Part shown: positions 52,851-62,331 of the stretch, piece after piece
Layout of the letters: every line of letters begins with the position of its first letter
Position numbering within the stretch: position 1 is the stretch's first letter
Assembly: GCA_946480835.1 (NCBI GenBank)
Contig: CAMLLC010000007.1
Span: 1 to 64,000 of the forward strand
Length of the DNA: 64,000 nucleotides
Reading direction: 5' to 3'
Origin: Entomomonas sp945283395
Lineage (GTDB): Bacteria; Pseudomonadota; Gammaproteobacteria; Pseudomonadales; Pseudomonadaceae
Notes under the pieces: model-generated
Told to the model about the DNA's origin: nothing
The model's input: only the letters and a program-made list of their open reading frames with translations
Database searches by the model: none
Made by a program: the position numbers and the translations under genes

Positions 52851-53866
52851 TGGCAATTATGAACTTTCGTGAGTCTTTAATAGCCTCTTGGTATGGCGAA
52901 AGAAAACCATTTAGATGGTTAGCCCCTTTGACTAGTCTATATAGTAAACAGGCTATCCAAAAACGTGCAGCTTATCTTTCTGCAAAAAAAATAAGTTACA
53001 AAGCTCCTGTGCCTATTGTAGTGGTAGGTAATATTACAGTAGGAGGAACGGGCAAAACTCCCATGATTTTATGGATGATAAGTTTTTTACAAAAGCATGG
53101 TATTAAGGTAGCGGTCGTTAGTAGAGGCTATGGTGCAAAACCTCCACAATTTCCTTGGCGTGTATTACCTGAGCAAAGTGCATCCCTTGTAGGTGATGAA
53201 CCTTTATTGATAGTCAAGCGAAGCCAAGTCCCGTTAGTTATAGCTCCAAATCGTAGTAAAGCTGTCCAACTATTATGCGCTGAAGATAAACCCGATATCA
53301 TTTTGTCCGATGACGGATTACAACATTATTCGTTGGCTAGAGATTTGGAGCTTGTTATGATAGATAATAATCGTCAATTAGGTAATGGGTATTGTCTGCC
53401 GATGGGACCTTTAAGAGAACCAATTGAACGTCTAAAAACAGTGGATGCTATCATTTATAATGGAGCTAAGCATGATCCAATAGAGGGTTTTGCCATGCAA
53501 CTTGAACCTATTGAACTCATTAATTTAGCCAGTGGTGAAAGACAGCCTCTAACTTATTTAGCTAAAGGTCAAACTATTAATGCAGTGGCTGGCATAGGAA
53601 ATCCTCAGCGATTTTTTAATACCTTACAACATTTAGGCTGGCAAGTATTACCCCTACCTTTTGCTGATCATACTCAATATAGTAAGGCAACACTTAATTT
53701 TGCCAATCACTACCCTGTGTTAATGACGGAAAAAGATGCTGTTAAATGCCAAGCGTTTGCTAAGTCTAATTGGTGGTATTTAAAGGTTGAAAGTATACCT
53801 TCAGCGGCTTTTGTGAAATGGTTTGAGCAAAAAATAACCGAGCTATTACCCCAAAAATGTTTATAA
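52850..53866 (+). CDS. lpxK: Tetraacyldisaccharide 4'-kinase
   Basis: LpxK phosphorylates the 4' position of the lipid A disaccharide at the inner membrane. The 338-residue protein has an N-terminal membrane-associated helix, the P-loop VVGNITVGGTGKTPMI (about 58-73), SRGYGAKPPQ, and ILSDDGLQHYSLARDLEL. The ATG at 52850 overlaps the exbD stop; a second ATG three codons later (52859) also fits the family start (MNFRE) and cannot be excluded. Confidence 0.95.
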   Translation: MAIMNFRESLIASWYGERKPFRWLAPLTSLYSKQAIQKRAAYLSAKKISYKAPVPIVVVGNITVGGTGKTPMILWMISFLQKHGIKVAVVSRGYGAKPPQFPWRVLPEQSASLVGDEPLLIVKRSQVPLVIAPNRSKAVQLLCAEDKPDIILSDDGLQHYSLARDLELVMIDNNRQLGNGYCLPMGPLREPIERLKTVDAIIYNGAKHDPIEGFAMQLEPIELINLASGERQPLTYLAKGQTINAVAGIGNPQRFFNTLQHLGWQVLPLPFADHTQYSKATLNFANHYPVLMTEKDAVKCQAFAKSNWWYLKVESIPSAAFVKWFEQKITELLPQKCL

Positions 53867-53909
53867 TAAAAAGAATAAATTTAACTTACTCATTTCTAAG
53901 GTGCTTATT

Positions 53910-54095
53910 ATGGATCAGAATTTACTTGATATTTTAGCTTGCCCTATTTGTAAAGGCCCTTTAGAGCTCAGTGCAGATAAAACTGAGTTAATCAGTAAAG
54001 GGGCAGGCGTTGCCTATCCCATTCGCGATGGTATTCCTGTCATGCTAATAGACGAGGCGCGTACCCTAACGACTGATGAGAGATTAGCTAAATGA
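53910..54095 (+). CDS. Trm112-family small zinc-binding protein
   Basis: The 61-residue protein begins MDQNLLDILACPICKGPLEL, keeping one CxxC pair of the Trm112 fold, and ends with VAYPIRDGIPVMLIDEA. Small bacterial Trm112 proteins like E. coli YcaR often activate partner enzymes; its role here is unproven. The ATG at 53910 has AAGG eight bases upstream; a GTG at 53901 is in frame but less likely. It overlaps kdsB by four bases. Position between lpxK and kdsB is conserved. Confidence 0.9.
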   Translation: MDQNLLDILACPICKGPLELSADKTELISKGAGVAYPIRDGIPVMLIDEARTLTTDERLAK

Positions 54096-54859
54096 CAACA
54101 CCTTTTATAGTGGTGATTCCTGCCCGCTATGATTCAACTCGTCTACCAGGCAAACCACTTCTTCAAATAGCAGCCAAACCTATGGTGCAACATGTTTGGG
54201 AACAGGCCAAAAAAAGTGATGCGCAGCAGGTTTATATAGCCACTGATGATATCCGTATTAAGGAAGCTTGTGAGGCATTTGAGGCGCCTGTGCTTATGAC
54301 AAAAAAAGATCATAGATCGGGTACTGATAGGTTAGCTGAAGTGGCAACTTTATTAGGTCTGGCCGAAGACGATATAGTGGTTAATGTACAAGGTGATGAA
54401 CCGTTAATTCCATCTCGAATTATTAATCAAGTGGCTGCCAATTTAGCTCTTTATAAGCAGGCAGCTATAGCCACTTTAGCAGAACCTATTAAAGAATTAG
54501 ATAATTTATTTAATCCTAATATAGTCAAAGTGGTAACCGATCGGTTTGGTTATGCTATTACCTTTAGTAGGGCTGCTCTCCCATGGGCTAGGGATGCTTT
54601 GGCAAGCAATCCAAGACAATTACCTGAAGGGATTCCATTTCGTCGTCACATAGGCATATATGCTTACCGTGCAGGATTTTTACAAAATTTTGTTGAATGG
54701 GGTTCTTGTTGGTTAGAGCGTTGTGAATCACTGGAACAACTGCGCGCTTTATGGCATGGTGTAAAAATTCAGGTAGCGGATGCGGTTGAAGTCCCTCCAG
54801 CAGGGGTAGATACCTTGGAGGATCTAACAAGAGTTAAAAAAATAGTGGAAACAAATTAG
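54092..54859 (+). CDS. kdsB: 3-deoxy-manno-octulosonate cytidylyltransferase
   Basis: KdsB activates Kdo to CMP-Kdo for the LPS inner core. The 255-residue protein has VVIPARYDSTRLPGKPL near the start, IATDD, HRSGTDRLAEV and VVNVQGDEPLI, the CTP- and metal-binding signature. It overlaps the Trm112 gene by ATGA and its stop overlaps the phosphatase start (TAGTG). Confidence 0.96.
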   Translation: MTTPFIVVIPARYDSTRLPGKPLLQIAAKPMVQHVWEQAKKSDAQQVYIATDDIRIKEACEAFEAPVLMTKKDHRSGTDRLAEVATLLGLAEDDIVVNVQGDEPLIPSRIINQVAANLALYKQAAIATLAEPIKELDNLFNPNIVKVVTDRFGYAITFSRAALPWARDALASNPRQLPEGIPFRRHIGIYAYRAGFLQNFVEWGSCWLERCESLEQLRALWHGVKIQVADAVEVPPAGVDTLEDLTRVKKIVETN

Positions 54860-55317
54860 TGCGTATTCTTATGGTGTGCTTAGGGAATATTTGTCGTTCT
54901 CCCTCTGCTGAAGGTATATTACGACAAAAATTAAAACAAGCTGATTTAGCTAATAAAGTCATGGTTGACTCAGCAGGTATCGCACCATGGCATCAAGGTG
55001 AAGCACCTGATAAGAGAGCCTTACAAGTAGCTAACAAAAGAGGTTATGATTTAACTAGGTTAATTGCTAGGCAAATTAGACCTGAAGATTTTGCTCAATT
55101 CGATCTAATTTTAGCAATGGATAAGGCTAATCTGAAGGCATTAAAAAGTATGCCTCAGCAGACTGCCCAAGTAGCTTTACTATTACATTATGCCTTGGCT
55201 GATAGTGATGAGGTGGCTGACCCTTACTATGGTGATATAAAAGGTTTCGAAGTTATGTTTGATCAGCTTGAAACAGCTTGCGATGCGATAATTACACAGT
55301 TAAGGAAAATATTGTGA
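54859..55317 (+). CDS. Low-molecular-weight protein-tyrosine phosphatase
   Basis: The 152-residue protein has the catalytic loop C-x5-R as CLGNICRS (C7, R13) and the general acid D121 in DPYYGD, so it should be active. In Gram-negatives such enzymes often dephosphorylate a tyrosine kinase that controls polysaccharide export; none is encoded here. It starts at GTG 54859 overlapping the kdsB stop, and its own stop overlaps the murB start by four bases. Confidence 0.93.
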   Translation: MRILMVCLGNICRSPSAEGILRQKLKQADLANKVMVDSAGIAPWHQGEAPDKRALQVANKRGYDLTRLIARQIRPEDFAQFDLILAMDKANLKALKSMPQQTAQVALLLHYALADSDEVADPYYGDIKGFEVMFDQLETACDAIITQLRKIL

Positions 55318-56330
55318 CTCTTAATATAAGGGAAAATGTATCACTTAAGCCCTATAACACCCTTTGCTTAGAGGTTAAAGCACGTTATTTATTGCTTGTT
55401 GAAGAAGCTGCCATGTTACAAAAAGCATTAGTTTGGGCAAAGCAAAAGCAACTAGCCATTAGTATTATAGGTGGAGGCAGTAATCTCGTCTTGACTAAAG
55501 ACTTAACAGGACTTGTTTTGCTGATGCGGACTAAAGGCATTGCTATTATTGCTGAACAAGGAACACAAGTAATTGTTGAGGCTGCGGCGGGTGTAGTATG
55601 GCAAGACTTAGTACAATGGTCTGTTGAGCAAAATCTAGGTGGGCTTGAGAATCTTAGTTCTATTTATGGCACCGTAGGTGCTGCTCCAGTGCAAAATATT
55701 GGGGCCTATGGAGTAGAATTTAAAGATGTTTGTTATAGTGTGCTAGCGTTACATAGAGGAACAGGACAATTTCATACTTTTACAGCTGATCAATGTCAAT
55801 TTGCTTACCGAGATAGTGTATTTAAACAACAAGCTAATCAATGGATAGTAGTTAAAGTTAGTCTCAAATTGGATCGTCAAGCTCCTATTAATGTAAGCTA
55901 TGCGGCTTTACAGCAAAACATATCAGGACAATCAGAACCCTTAACTTATGCAAAGGTGAGTCAATTAGTAACTAACACACGTTTACAAAAATTGCCTAAC
56001 CCAAAGGAGCTAGCTAATGTAGGTAGTTTCTTCAAGAATCCTATTGTGAGTTTACAAAAAGCTCAACAATTAATGCGACAATACCCCGATTTAGTTACCT
56101 ATCCTTATCAAAACAAGCAAGTTAAATTAGCGGCAGGTTGGCTAATAGATAAAGCTGGTTTGAAAGGTCATAGGGAAGGGCAAGTAGGTACTTATCTTAA
56201 ACAAGCACTTGTTCTAGTAAATTATGGAAAAGCTACTGGATCAGAAATATTAGCTTTTGCTAATAAACTCCAATTTATAGTAAATCAAAAATTTGGGGTA
56301 TTACTAGAACTTGAACCAGTAGTACTTTAG
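55314..56330 (+). CDS. murB: UDP-N-acetylenolpyruvoylglucosamine reductase
   Basis: MurB makes UDP-MurNAc by reducing UDP-GlcNAc-enolpyruvate with NADPH and FAD, supplying the Mur ligases in this window. The 338-residue protein has the FAD-binding VIGGGSNLVLTKDL-type loop (IIGGGSNLVLTKDLTG), NLSSIYGTVGAAPVQNIGAYGVE and the active-site NVGSFFKNPI. It starts at GTG 55314, overlapping the phosphatase stop (GTGA); the longer reading from 55278 lies inside that gene. Length and sequence match Pseudomonas MurB (339 residues). Confidence 0.95.
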   Translation: MTLNIRENVSLKPYNTLCLEVKARYLLLVEEAAMLQKALVWAKQKQLAISIIGGGSNLVLTKDLTGLVLLMRTKGIAIIAEQGTQVIVEAAAGVVWQDLVQWSVEQNLGGLENLSSIYGTVGAAPVQNIGAYGVEFKDVCYSVLALHRGTGQFHTFTADQCQFAYRDSVFKQQANQWIVVKVSLKLDRQAPINVSYAALQQNISGQSEPLTYAKVSQLVTNTRLQKLPNPKELANVGSFFKNPIVSLQKAQQLMRQYPDLVTYPYQNKQVKLAAGWLIDKAGLKGHREGQVGTYLKQALVLVNYGKATGSEILAFANKLQFIVNQKFGVLLELEPVVL

Positions 56331-56405
56331 TCATTTGTGGCTGAAAGCAAAACTAGCTTAATTATCTGCTAATTCATTAACTTATTGTAATGAGATAGAA
56401 GCTAT

Positions 56406-56429
56406 TTTTGACTTTAATGGTAGTCAAAA
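56406..56429. terminator. Possible bidirectional hairpin between murB and the SDR gene
   Basis: TTTTGACT (56406-56413) pairs with AGTCAAAA (56422-56429) around an 8-base loop. It lies between converging genes but has no long T run on either strand, so termination strength is uncertain. Confidence 0.35.
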
Positions 56430-56564
56430 TAATAGAAAACGATCTAATTAAATCGTCAATCTATAGTTAGTGATAAAGATGCTTATTACTTAACATTAGA
56501 TTACTAGTCTTATAGTTATAGCCCTTGGTTCATAAGTATTTGTAGTTTGGTTGATGCAAAGTAA

Positions 56565-57338
56565 TTATTTGTTTCGTAATAATCTATCTAAGCAAAAGTC
56601 AGGCAATAGTTTTTTGGCTAACCACATGCTTTTGCTTACCATTGTAATTCTATAACGACTTTTAGGATTTTTGTGGACAAAAGCATGTTTTATATAGGGC
56701 ATTACATCCTCAGTAGTTAATGCTAATTTAGCGGCTATACTTGGATTTACCACTTTATCCTTTTTGTTTGTTTGGTTAACATTAGTTGAAAAAGAGGTCA
56801 TAATAGGCCCTGGTTCTAACATACTCACTTTTATACCTGCGCTATAAAGTTCAAGTCGCAAGGTATCAGTAAGTCCTTCTAGTGCATGTTTACTAGCGGC
56901 ATAAGCTCCTCGTTTAGTGGTAGATATAAAACCTAGCACTGAACTAGTTTGAAGAATGCGACCTTCTTTATGAGGCAACATGGCGGGTAATAAAGCAATA
57001 GTTAATTCATGTAAGCCAAATACATTGGTAGCAAATTGCTTTTCAAGCTGGCTTCTGCTGATCTCTTGTAATGTGCCATAGAAACCAAAACCAGCATTAT
57101 TAAATAAGCCATAAAGTTTATTCCCTGTTAATTCAATAACTTCTTGACTGGCTCTTTGGACGCTTTCACTATCATCTAAATCCAGTAAAACAACTTCAAA
57201 TCCTTGTTGCTGTAAGCTCTCAAAATCCTTGCTTTTACGGCAAGAGGCAATGACTCTAAAGCCAATTTTTTTTAGATAGTGAGCAGCAGCAAATCCTATA
57301 CCACTCGAGCAACCGGTAATAAAGATTGTTTTGGACAA
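56565..57338 (-). CDS. Short-chain dehydrogenase/reductase (YbbO-like)
   Basis: The 257-residue Rossmann protein has TGCSSGIGFAAA (about 8-19), the D-binding LLDLDDSES, NNAGFGFYG (about 81-89), the catalytic Tyr-Lys in GAYAASKHALEG (about 148-159) and LEPGPIMTSF. Family traits resemble E. coli YbbO, an NADP-dependent aldehyde reductase. Substrate unknown. It is a single gene converging with murB and diverging from livK. Confidence 0.88.
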   Translation of the reverse strand: MSKTIFITGCSSGIGFAAAHYLKKIGFRVIASCRKSKDFESLQQQGFEVVLLDLDDSESVQRASQEVIELTGNKLYGLFNNAGFGFYGTLQEISRSQLEKQFATNVFGLHELTIALLPAMLPHKEGRILQTSSVLGFISTTKRGAYAASKHALEGLTDTLRLELYSAGIKVSMLEPGPIMTSFSTNVNQTNKKDKVVNPSIAAKLALTTEDVMPYIKHAFVHKNPKSRYRITMVSKSMWLAKKLLPDFCLDRLLRNK

Positions 57339-57517
57339 GAGAATATTTCCTTATGGCTAATAAACATTTTTGCTATTATAAGCGAGTTCATTAATAAAAA
57401 TGAATATAGCCATTGATCTTAATGATGCAGCAAATCTTAAGCTAGTGGATAGGAAGTTTTAAAAAATAGATTATTTTGGTACTAACTAGATAGGTAAAAA
57501 GAAGGTAAGGGGATTTT

Positions 57518-58636
57518 ATGAAAAAGAGTAAGTTTTCTAATTTACTAGCAGCTGTAGCTTTAGTCAGTATTAGTAGTTATAGTCTAGCGGCTGATACTAT
57601 TAAAATAGGTATTGCCGGTCCTGTTACAGGTCCTGTTGTACAATATGGGGATATGATCTTTGCTGGAGCTCTTACTGCGATAGAAGAGATTAATAAAACA
57701 GGCGGGGTTAATGGTGCTAAATTAGAGGGTATCAAATATGATGATATGTGTGATGCCAAACAAGGCGTAGCGGTTGCCAATAAAGTAGTTAGCGATGGGG
57801 TAAAGTTTGTGGTTGGCCATACTTGTTCAGGCCCCACTCAGGTAGCATCAAATATTTATGATGAAAATGAAGTAGTAATGATTACTCCCTCTGCTACAGC
57901 TCCTGAAATAACAGGTCGTGGCTATAATACTATTTTCCGTACGATTGGCCTTGATAATATGCAAGCTCCTGTTGCAGCAGAATATGTAGTAGACAAAGTT
58001 AAACCCAAAGCGGTAGCCGTTATTCATGATAAACAACAATATGGAGAAGGGGTTGCTACAGCCTTTAAACAAGCTATTGAGGCGAAAGGTATTAAAGTTG
58101 TTACTTTTGAAGGAATCAATGTAGGGGATAAAGATTTTTCTAGCTTAATAACCAAGTTGAAGCGTGATAATGTAGATTTTGTCTATTTTGGTGGTTATCA
58201 TCCAGAGTTAGGTATGTTATTACGTCAATCTCATGAAAAAGGCTTAAAAGCTCATTTTATGGGACCTGAAGGTGCTGGTAATCCAGAACTATCAGCTATT
58301 GCTGGGGAAGCTTCAGAAGGTTTATTAGTAACCTTGCCTAGATCGGTAGATAGTGATGCGCGTAATAAAGCTGTGGTAGAGGCTTTTAATGCTAAAAAAA
58401 TAGAGGCTGCTGGTGCCTTTGTGTTACCTTCTTATGCGGCGGTACAGGTTCTCGCTAAAGCTATGGAACAAGCTAAATCTACTGATCCAGAAAAAGTAGC
58501 AAACGCTATTCATAAAGGTAGTTTTAACATAGTATTAGGTGACAATATCACGTTTGATAAGAAAGGTGATATTAATGGTTTCCAATTTGCTGTTTATCAA
58601 TGGCATAAAGATGGTACCAAAACATTAGCTAAATAA
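57518..58636 (+). CDS. livK: Branched-chain amino-acid ABC transporter, periplasmic binding protein
   Basis: This is the Leu/Ile/Val-binding protein that delivers amino acids to LivHMGF (Pseudomonas name BraC). The 372-residue protein has a signal peptide (about 1-25, ending SLAA) and the type I periplasmic-binding fold: IKIGIAGPVTGPVVQYGDM, FVVGHTCSGPTQVAS with the ligand-binding SCxGPT-type loop, and YVVDKVKPKAVAVIHDKQQYG. TAAGGGGA precedes the ATG. An mRNA-stabilising hairpin follows before livH, giving it probable excess expression. Confidence 0.94.
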   Translation: MKKSKFSNLLAAVALVSISSYSLAADTIKIGIAGPVTGPVVQYGDMIFAGALTAIEEINKTGGVNGAKLEGIKYDDMCDAKQGVAVANKVVSDGVKFVVGHTCSGPTQVASNIYDENEVVMITPSATAPEITGRGYNTIFRTIGLDNMQAPVAAEYVVDKVKPKAVAVIHDKQQYGEGVATAFKQAIEAKGIKVVTFEGINVGDKDFSSLITKLKRDNVDFVYFGGYHPELGMLLRQSHEKGLKAHFMGPEGAGNPELSAIAGEASEGLLVTLPRSVDSDARNKAVVEAFNAKKIEAAGAFVLPSYAAVQVLAKAMEQAKSTDPEKVANAIHKGSFNIVLGDNITFDKKGDINGFQFAVYQWHKDGTKTLAK

Positions 58637-58640
58637 TCAT

Positions 58641-58667
58641 TATAGGTAGGCGTTGCGCCTACCTATA
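58641..58667 (+). promoter_or_regulatory. livK-livH intercistronic hairpin
   Basis: TATAGGTAGGCG (58641-58652) pairs perfectly with CGCCTACCTATA (58656-58667), a 12-bp stem with a 3-base loop. There is no T run after it, so it more likely blocks 3' exonuclease decay or partly attenuates transcription, allowing more binding protein than permease. Confidence 0.7.
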
Positions 58668-58707
58668 ACTATAAATTGCGTGTTTTTCTAGAGATATAGG
58701 GCATTAA

Positions 58708-59619
58708 ATGCTAAATTTGTACCATTATTTTCAACAACTTATTAATGGGTTAACAGTAGGTAGTACCTATGCACTAATTGCTATAGGCTACACTATGGTG
58801 TATGGAATCATAGGCATGATTAATTTTGCCCATGGTGAAGTATATATGATAGGTTCTTATATAGCTTGTATTGCCTTAGTAGGCTTTAGTCTATTAGGGC
58901 TTGAATCAGTACCTTTGCTTATTATTGGAGCTTTTATTGCTAGTATGTTGGTTACTAGTGTATACGGTTATAGTATTGATCGGGTGGCATATCGTCCACT
59001 GCGTGGTGGCAATAGATTAATTCCCCTTATTACTGCTATAGGCATGTCAATTTTTTTACAAGACTTAGTGAGATTAGGACAAGGCACAGATAAATCAATA
59101 CCTTCCATCATTGTCGGTAAATACGAATTTGCTAATGGCGAAATAATGATATCTTATATGCAAATTTTTATTTGGGTAGTAACGCTACTAATTATGCTAG
59201 GTTTAAGTTTGTTCATTGCTAAATCACGGTTAGGGCGTGCTTGTCGCGCCTGTTCGCAAGATATGAAAATGGTTACCTTATTAGGGGTTAATACTAACAG
59301 AGTTATTTCATCTACTTTCGTTCTTGGCGCAATGCTGGCAGCTGTTGCTTCAGTACTACTTAGTATGCAATATGGTACCATTAATACCAATATGGGATTT
59401 TTAGCTGGGATTAAGGCTTTTACGGCTGCGGTGCTAGGTGGTATAGGTAGTATTCCTGGAGCTATGTTAGGTGGTTTATTATTAGGTATTGGGGAGTCTA
59501 TAGGGGGAGATCTGTTAGGTGATGAATATAAGGATGTAGTTGCCTTTGGTTTACTAGTATTAGTGCTCTTATTTAAACCTACTGGTATATTAGGTCGTCC
59601 AGAGGTAGAAAAAGTATGA
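58708..59619 (+). CDS. livH: Branched-chain amino-acid ABC permease LivH
   Basis: LivH (BraD) is one of two inner-membrane permeases for branched-chain amino acids. The 303-residue protein has about eight membrane helices. Landmarks are NGLTVGSTYALIAIGYTMVY, GMINFAHGEVYMIG, AYRPLRGGNRLIPLITAIG and the ATPase-facing GRACRACSQDMKMVTLLGVN. It overlaps livM by four bases. Confidence 0.95.
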   Translation: MLNLYHYFQQLINGLTVGSTYALIAIGYTMVYGIIGMINFAHGEVYMIGSYIACIALVGFSLLGLESVPLLIIGAFIASMLVTSVYGYSIDRVAYRPLRGGNRLIPLITAIGMSIFLQDLVRLGQGTDKSIPSIIVGKYEFANGEIMISYMQIFIWVVTLLIMLGLSLFIAKSRLGRACRACSQDMKMVTLLGVNTNRVISSTFVLGAMLAAVASVLLSMQYGTINTNMGFLAGIKAFTAAVLGGIGSIPGAMLGGLLLGIGESIGGDLLGDEYKDVVAFGLLVLVLLFKPTGILGRPEVEKV

Positions 59620-60866
59620 TTAAGTCAGTTCGAATGGCATTTATTAATGCCGTGCTAGTTATTATTTTAGCTTGTTCGGTATTTGGTCTTAGACTTGAAA
59701 GAGAGGGTGTCCGTTATACTGTAGTGGGGGCAGATAGCAATACTTTATGGCTGATAGGCTTAGTAGCTGTTGCTATGTTTATCTGGTGCATCTTGCGAGA
59801 TTTATGGTTGAAAAAAATCACCCATGCTCATGTGCAATTTATTCCTTCTCGTCTCAAAAATTTAATCACATTACAATCTACCCAAAAATGGTTAGTTCTT
59901 GCTTTACTTGTTATCGCAATATTAGTGCCCATTTTAGGTTCTAAAGTTGTTATGACAACGGCTACTACTATTCTTATTTATGTTTTATTAGGCTTAGGTT
60001 TGAATATAGTAGTAGGTCTAGCAGGTTTATTAGATTTAGGTTACATAGGGTTTTATGCAGTTGGAGCTTATACCTATGCATTTTTAATGAATTATTTAGG
60101 ATTCGGTTTTTGGGCATCCTTACCTATTGCTATGTTAGTAGCAGCCATTGTGGGGTTTTTACTGGGTTTTCCTGTATTAAGATTAAGGGGAGACTATCTA
60201 GCTATTGTTACGCTAGGATTTGGTGAAATTATTAGAATTTTACTTAATAACCTAACTAAATTAACTAATGGCCCACAAGGTATGTCAGTTGATGCGCCTA
60301 CCCTATTTGGGTTGAATTTCAATAAGCGGGTAGCAGAGGGAGTTACCACTTTCCATGATTTTTTTGGTATTAAGTTTAATGCTGAATATAAGATGATTTT
60401 TATTTATCTTATTCTGCTTATTTGTGTCCTTATTGTATTATTCACTATTAACAGACTGATTCGTATGCCTTTAGGGAGAGCTTGGGAAGCATTACGTGAA
60501 GACGAGATTGCTTGTCGAACATTAGGGCTAAATCCGACCCTTATTAAATTATCAGCTTTTACGCTAGGTGCTAGTTTTGCAGGATTAGCAGGGTGTATTT
60601 TTGCAGCTAAGCAAGGCACTATTTACCCTAATGATTTCACCTTCTTAAGTTCGGCGATGATTTTAGCTATTGTAGTATTAGGTGGTATGGGCTCTCAATT
60701 AGGAATGATTCTAGCAGCTATTTTTATGGGGGCTTTAGAAAATATGCAAGAATTTAAAGAGTATCGTATGCTCATTTTTGGGCTTAGTATGATACTCATT
60801 ATGGTTTGGCGACCTCAAGGGTTACTACCCATGCAAAGACCTCATTTGGAGTTAACAAAAGAATGA
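59616..60866 (+). CDS. livM: Branched-chain amino-acid ABC permease LivM
   Basis: LivM (BraE) is the second permease subunit. The 416-residue protein has an N-terminal extension with two membrane helices (about 8-25 and 43-62) and then the conserved permease core: LGLGLNIVVGLAGLLDLGYIGFYAVGAY, RLRGDYLAIVTLGFGEIIR, and the coupling loop GRAWEALREDEIACRTLGLN. Its stop overlaps the livG start by ATGA. Length is usual for pseudomonad LivM. Confidence 0.95.
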   Translation: MIKSVRMAFINAVLVIILACSVFGLRLEREGVRYTVVGADSNTLWLIGLVAVAMFIWCILRDLWLKKITHAHVQFIPSRLKNLITLQSTQKWLVLALLVIAILVPILGSKVVMTTATTILIYVLLGLGLNIVVGLAGLLDLGYIGFYAVGAYTYAFLMNYLGFGFWASLPIAMLVAAIVGFLLGFPVLRLRGDYLAIVTLGFGEIIRILLNNLTKLTNGPQGMSVDAPTLFGLNFNKRVAEGVTTFHDFFGIKFNAEYKMIFIYLILLICVLIVLFTINRLIRMPLGRAWEALREDEIACRTLGLNPTLIKLSAFTLGASFAGLAGCIFAAKQGTIYPNDFTFLSSAMILAIVVLGGMGSQLGMILAAIFMGALENMQEFKEYRMLIFGLSMILIMVWRPQGLLPMQRPHLELTKE

Positions 60867-61630
60867 GTGAAGTGATGTTAGATGTGGCTAATTTATCTAT
60901 GTGTTTTGGTGGATTATTAGCAGTTGATGGGGTTAGTTTTCAAGTTAAAAAACAGCAAATCTTATCTTTAATAGGGCCTAATGGTGCAGGTAAAACTACC
61001 GTTTTTAATTGTTTAACAGGCTTTTATAAACCTACTGCTGGTACTATTAAATTAAAAGGCGAGGAAATACAAGGATTAGCAGGTCATAAAATAGCTCGCA
61101 AAGGAGTGGTGCGAACATTTCAGAATGTTAGATTATTTGCTGAGATGACGATTATTGAAAATCTATTGATTGCGCAGCATAGACATTTAAATACTAATTT
61201 TATATCTGGCCTGTTCAAAACGCGCCGTTATAGAAAAAGTGAGAAAGAAGCTTTGGATTATGCAGCTTATTGGTTAGAGCAAGTAGATCTAATTAATGTA
61301 GCTAATAGAAAAGCGAGCTCATTAGCTTATGGTCAACAAAGGCGCTTAGAGATAATTCGGTGCATGATGACAAGGCCAGAAGTGCTTATGTTAGATGAAC
61401 CAGCTGCTGGCCTTAATCCTAAAGAAACAGAAGATTTGAAAGCTTTGATAGCTTTGCTTAGAGATAAACACCATATCACCGTATTATTAATTGAACATGA
61501 TATGAAGTTAGTAATGACCATTTCAGATTATATTGTTGTGATTAATCAGGGTAAACCTTTAGCAGAAGGAACTCCTAATGCTATACGTAATAACTCTGAA
61601 GTAATTAAAGCCTATTTGGGAGAAGCCTAA
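60863..61630 (+). CDS. livG: Branched-chain amino-acid ABC ATPase LivG
   Basis: LivG (BraF) powers branched-chain amino-acid import. The 255-residue protein starts at ATG 60863, overlapping the livM stop (ATGA); the longer frame from 60806 lies inside livM. It has Walker A GPNGAGKTT (about 38-46), signature LAYGQQRRLE, Walker B VLMLDEPAAGLNP and the switch His in LLIEHDMKLVM. It overlaps livF by one base. Confidence 0.96.
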   Translation: MSEVMLDVANLSMCFGGLLAVDGVSFQVKKQQILSLIGPNGAGKTTVFNCLTGFYKPTAGTIKLKGEEIQGLAGHKIARKGVVRTFQNVRLFAEMTIIENLLIAQHRHLNTNFISGLFKTRRYRKSEKEALDYAAYWLEQVDLINVANRKASSLAYGQQRRLEIIRCMMTRPEVLMLDEPAAGLNPKETEDLKALIALLRDKHHITVLLIEHDMKLVMTISDYIVVINQGKPLAEGTPNAIRNNSEVIKAYLGEA

Positions 61631-62331
61631 TGCTTAATATTGATCAGGTTTCTACCTTTTATGGAAAAATACAAGCGCTGCACGAAGTATCTCTAGCTAT
61701 AGAAAAAGGAGAAATAGTCACTTTAATAGGTGCTAATGGTGCTGGTAAATCTACCTTATTAATGACTTTATGTGGTACACCTAAACCTCAAACGGGTAGT
61801 ATTTTATATAAAGGTGAACAATTAGTAGGTAAAGCCACTCATCATATTATGCGCTGTGGGATAGCTATTGTGCCTGAAGGCAGAAGAATTTTTCCGCAAC
61901 TAACGGTAGAAGAAAATTTAGCTATGGGCGGATTCTTCTGTAATAGTGATGATTATAAGCAACAGCTAACAAAAGTCTTAGCATTATTCCCCCGCTTAGA
62001 AGAACGCTTTGTCCAACGGGCTGGTACTATGTCAGGAGGAGAGCAACAAATGCTAGCTATAGGCCGAGCGTTAATGTCAAAGCCTGATTTGTTATTGCTG
62101 GATGAGCCCTCGTTGGGGCTCGCTCCTATCATTATTCAACAAATTTTTAAGATAATAGAACAGCTAAGAGAGGAAGGTGTTACGATTTTTTTAGTAGAGC
62201 AAAATGCAAATCAAGCACTTAAATTGGCTGATAGAGCTTATGTATTAGAAAATGGACGTATAGTAATGCAAGGTAGTGGTGATGAGTTATTGCATAATTC
62301 AGAAGTACGAAGTGCCTATTTAGGTAGCTAA
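61630..62331 (+). CDS. livF: Branched-chain amino-acid ABC ATPase LivF
   Basis: LivF (BraG) is the second ATPase subunit. The 233-residue protein has Walker A GANGAGKST (about 33-41), signature MSGGEQQMLAIGRAL, Walker B LLLLDEPSLGLAP and the switch His replaced by Gln in LVEQNANQALKLAD, the usual form in LivF. The ATG overlaps the livG stop. It ends the liv operon, followed by a probable terminator hairpin. Confidence 0.96.
   Translation: MLNIDQVSTFYGKIQALHEVSLAIEKGEIVTLIGANGAGKSTLLMTLCGTPKPQTGSILYKGEQLVGKATHHIMRCGIAIVPEGRRIFPQLTVEENLAMGGFFCNSDDYKQQLTKVLALFPRLEERFVQRAGTMSGGEQQMLAIGRALMSKPDLLLLDEPSLGLAPIIIQQIFKIIEQLREEGVTIFLVEQNANQALKLADRAYVLENGRIVMQGSGDELLHNSEVRSAYLGS

Noticed and set aside
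55278..55313. Longer murB N terminus
   Set aside because: The extra 12 residues lie inside the phosphatase gene; the GTG at 55314 in a GTGA overlap matches the family start and length.
60806..60862. Longer livG N terminus
   Set aside because: The extension overlaps the conserved end of livM by 57 bases and has no match to LivG, which begins at the ATGA overlap.
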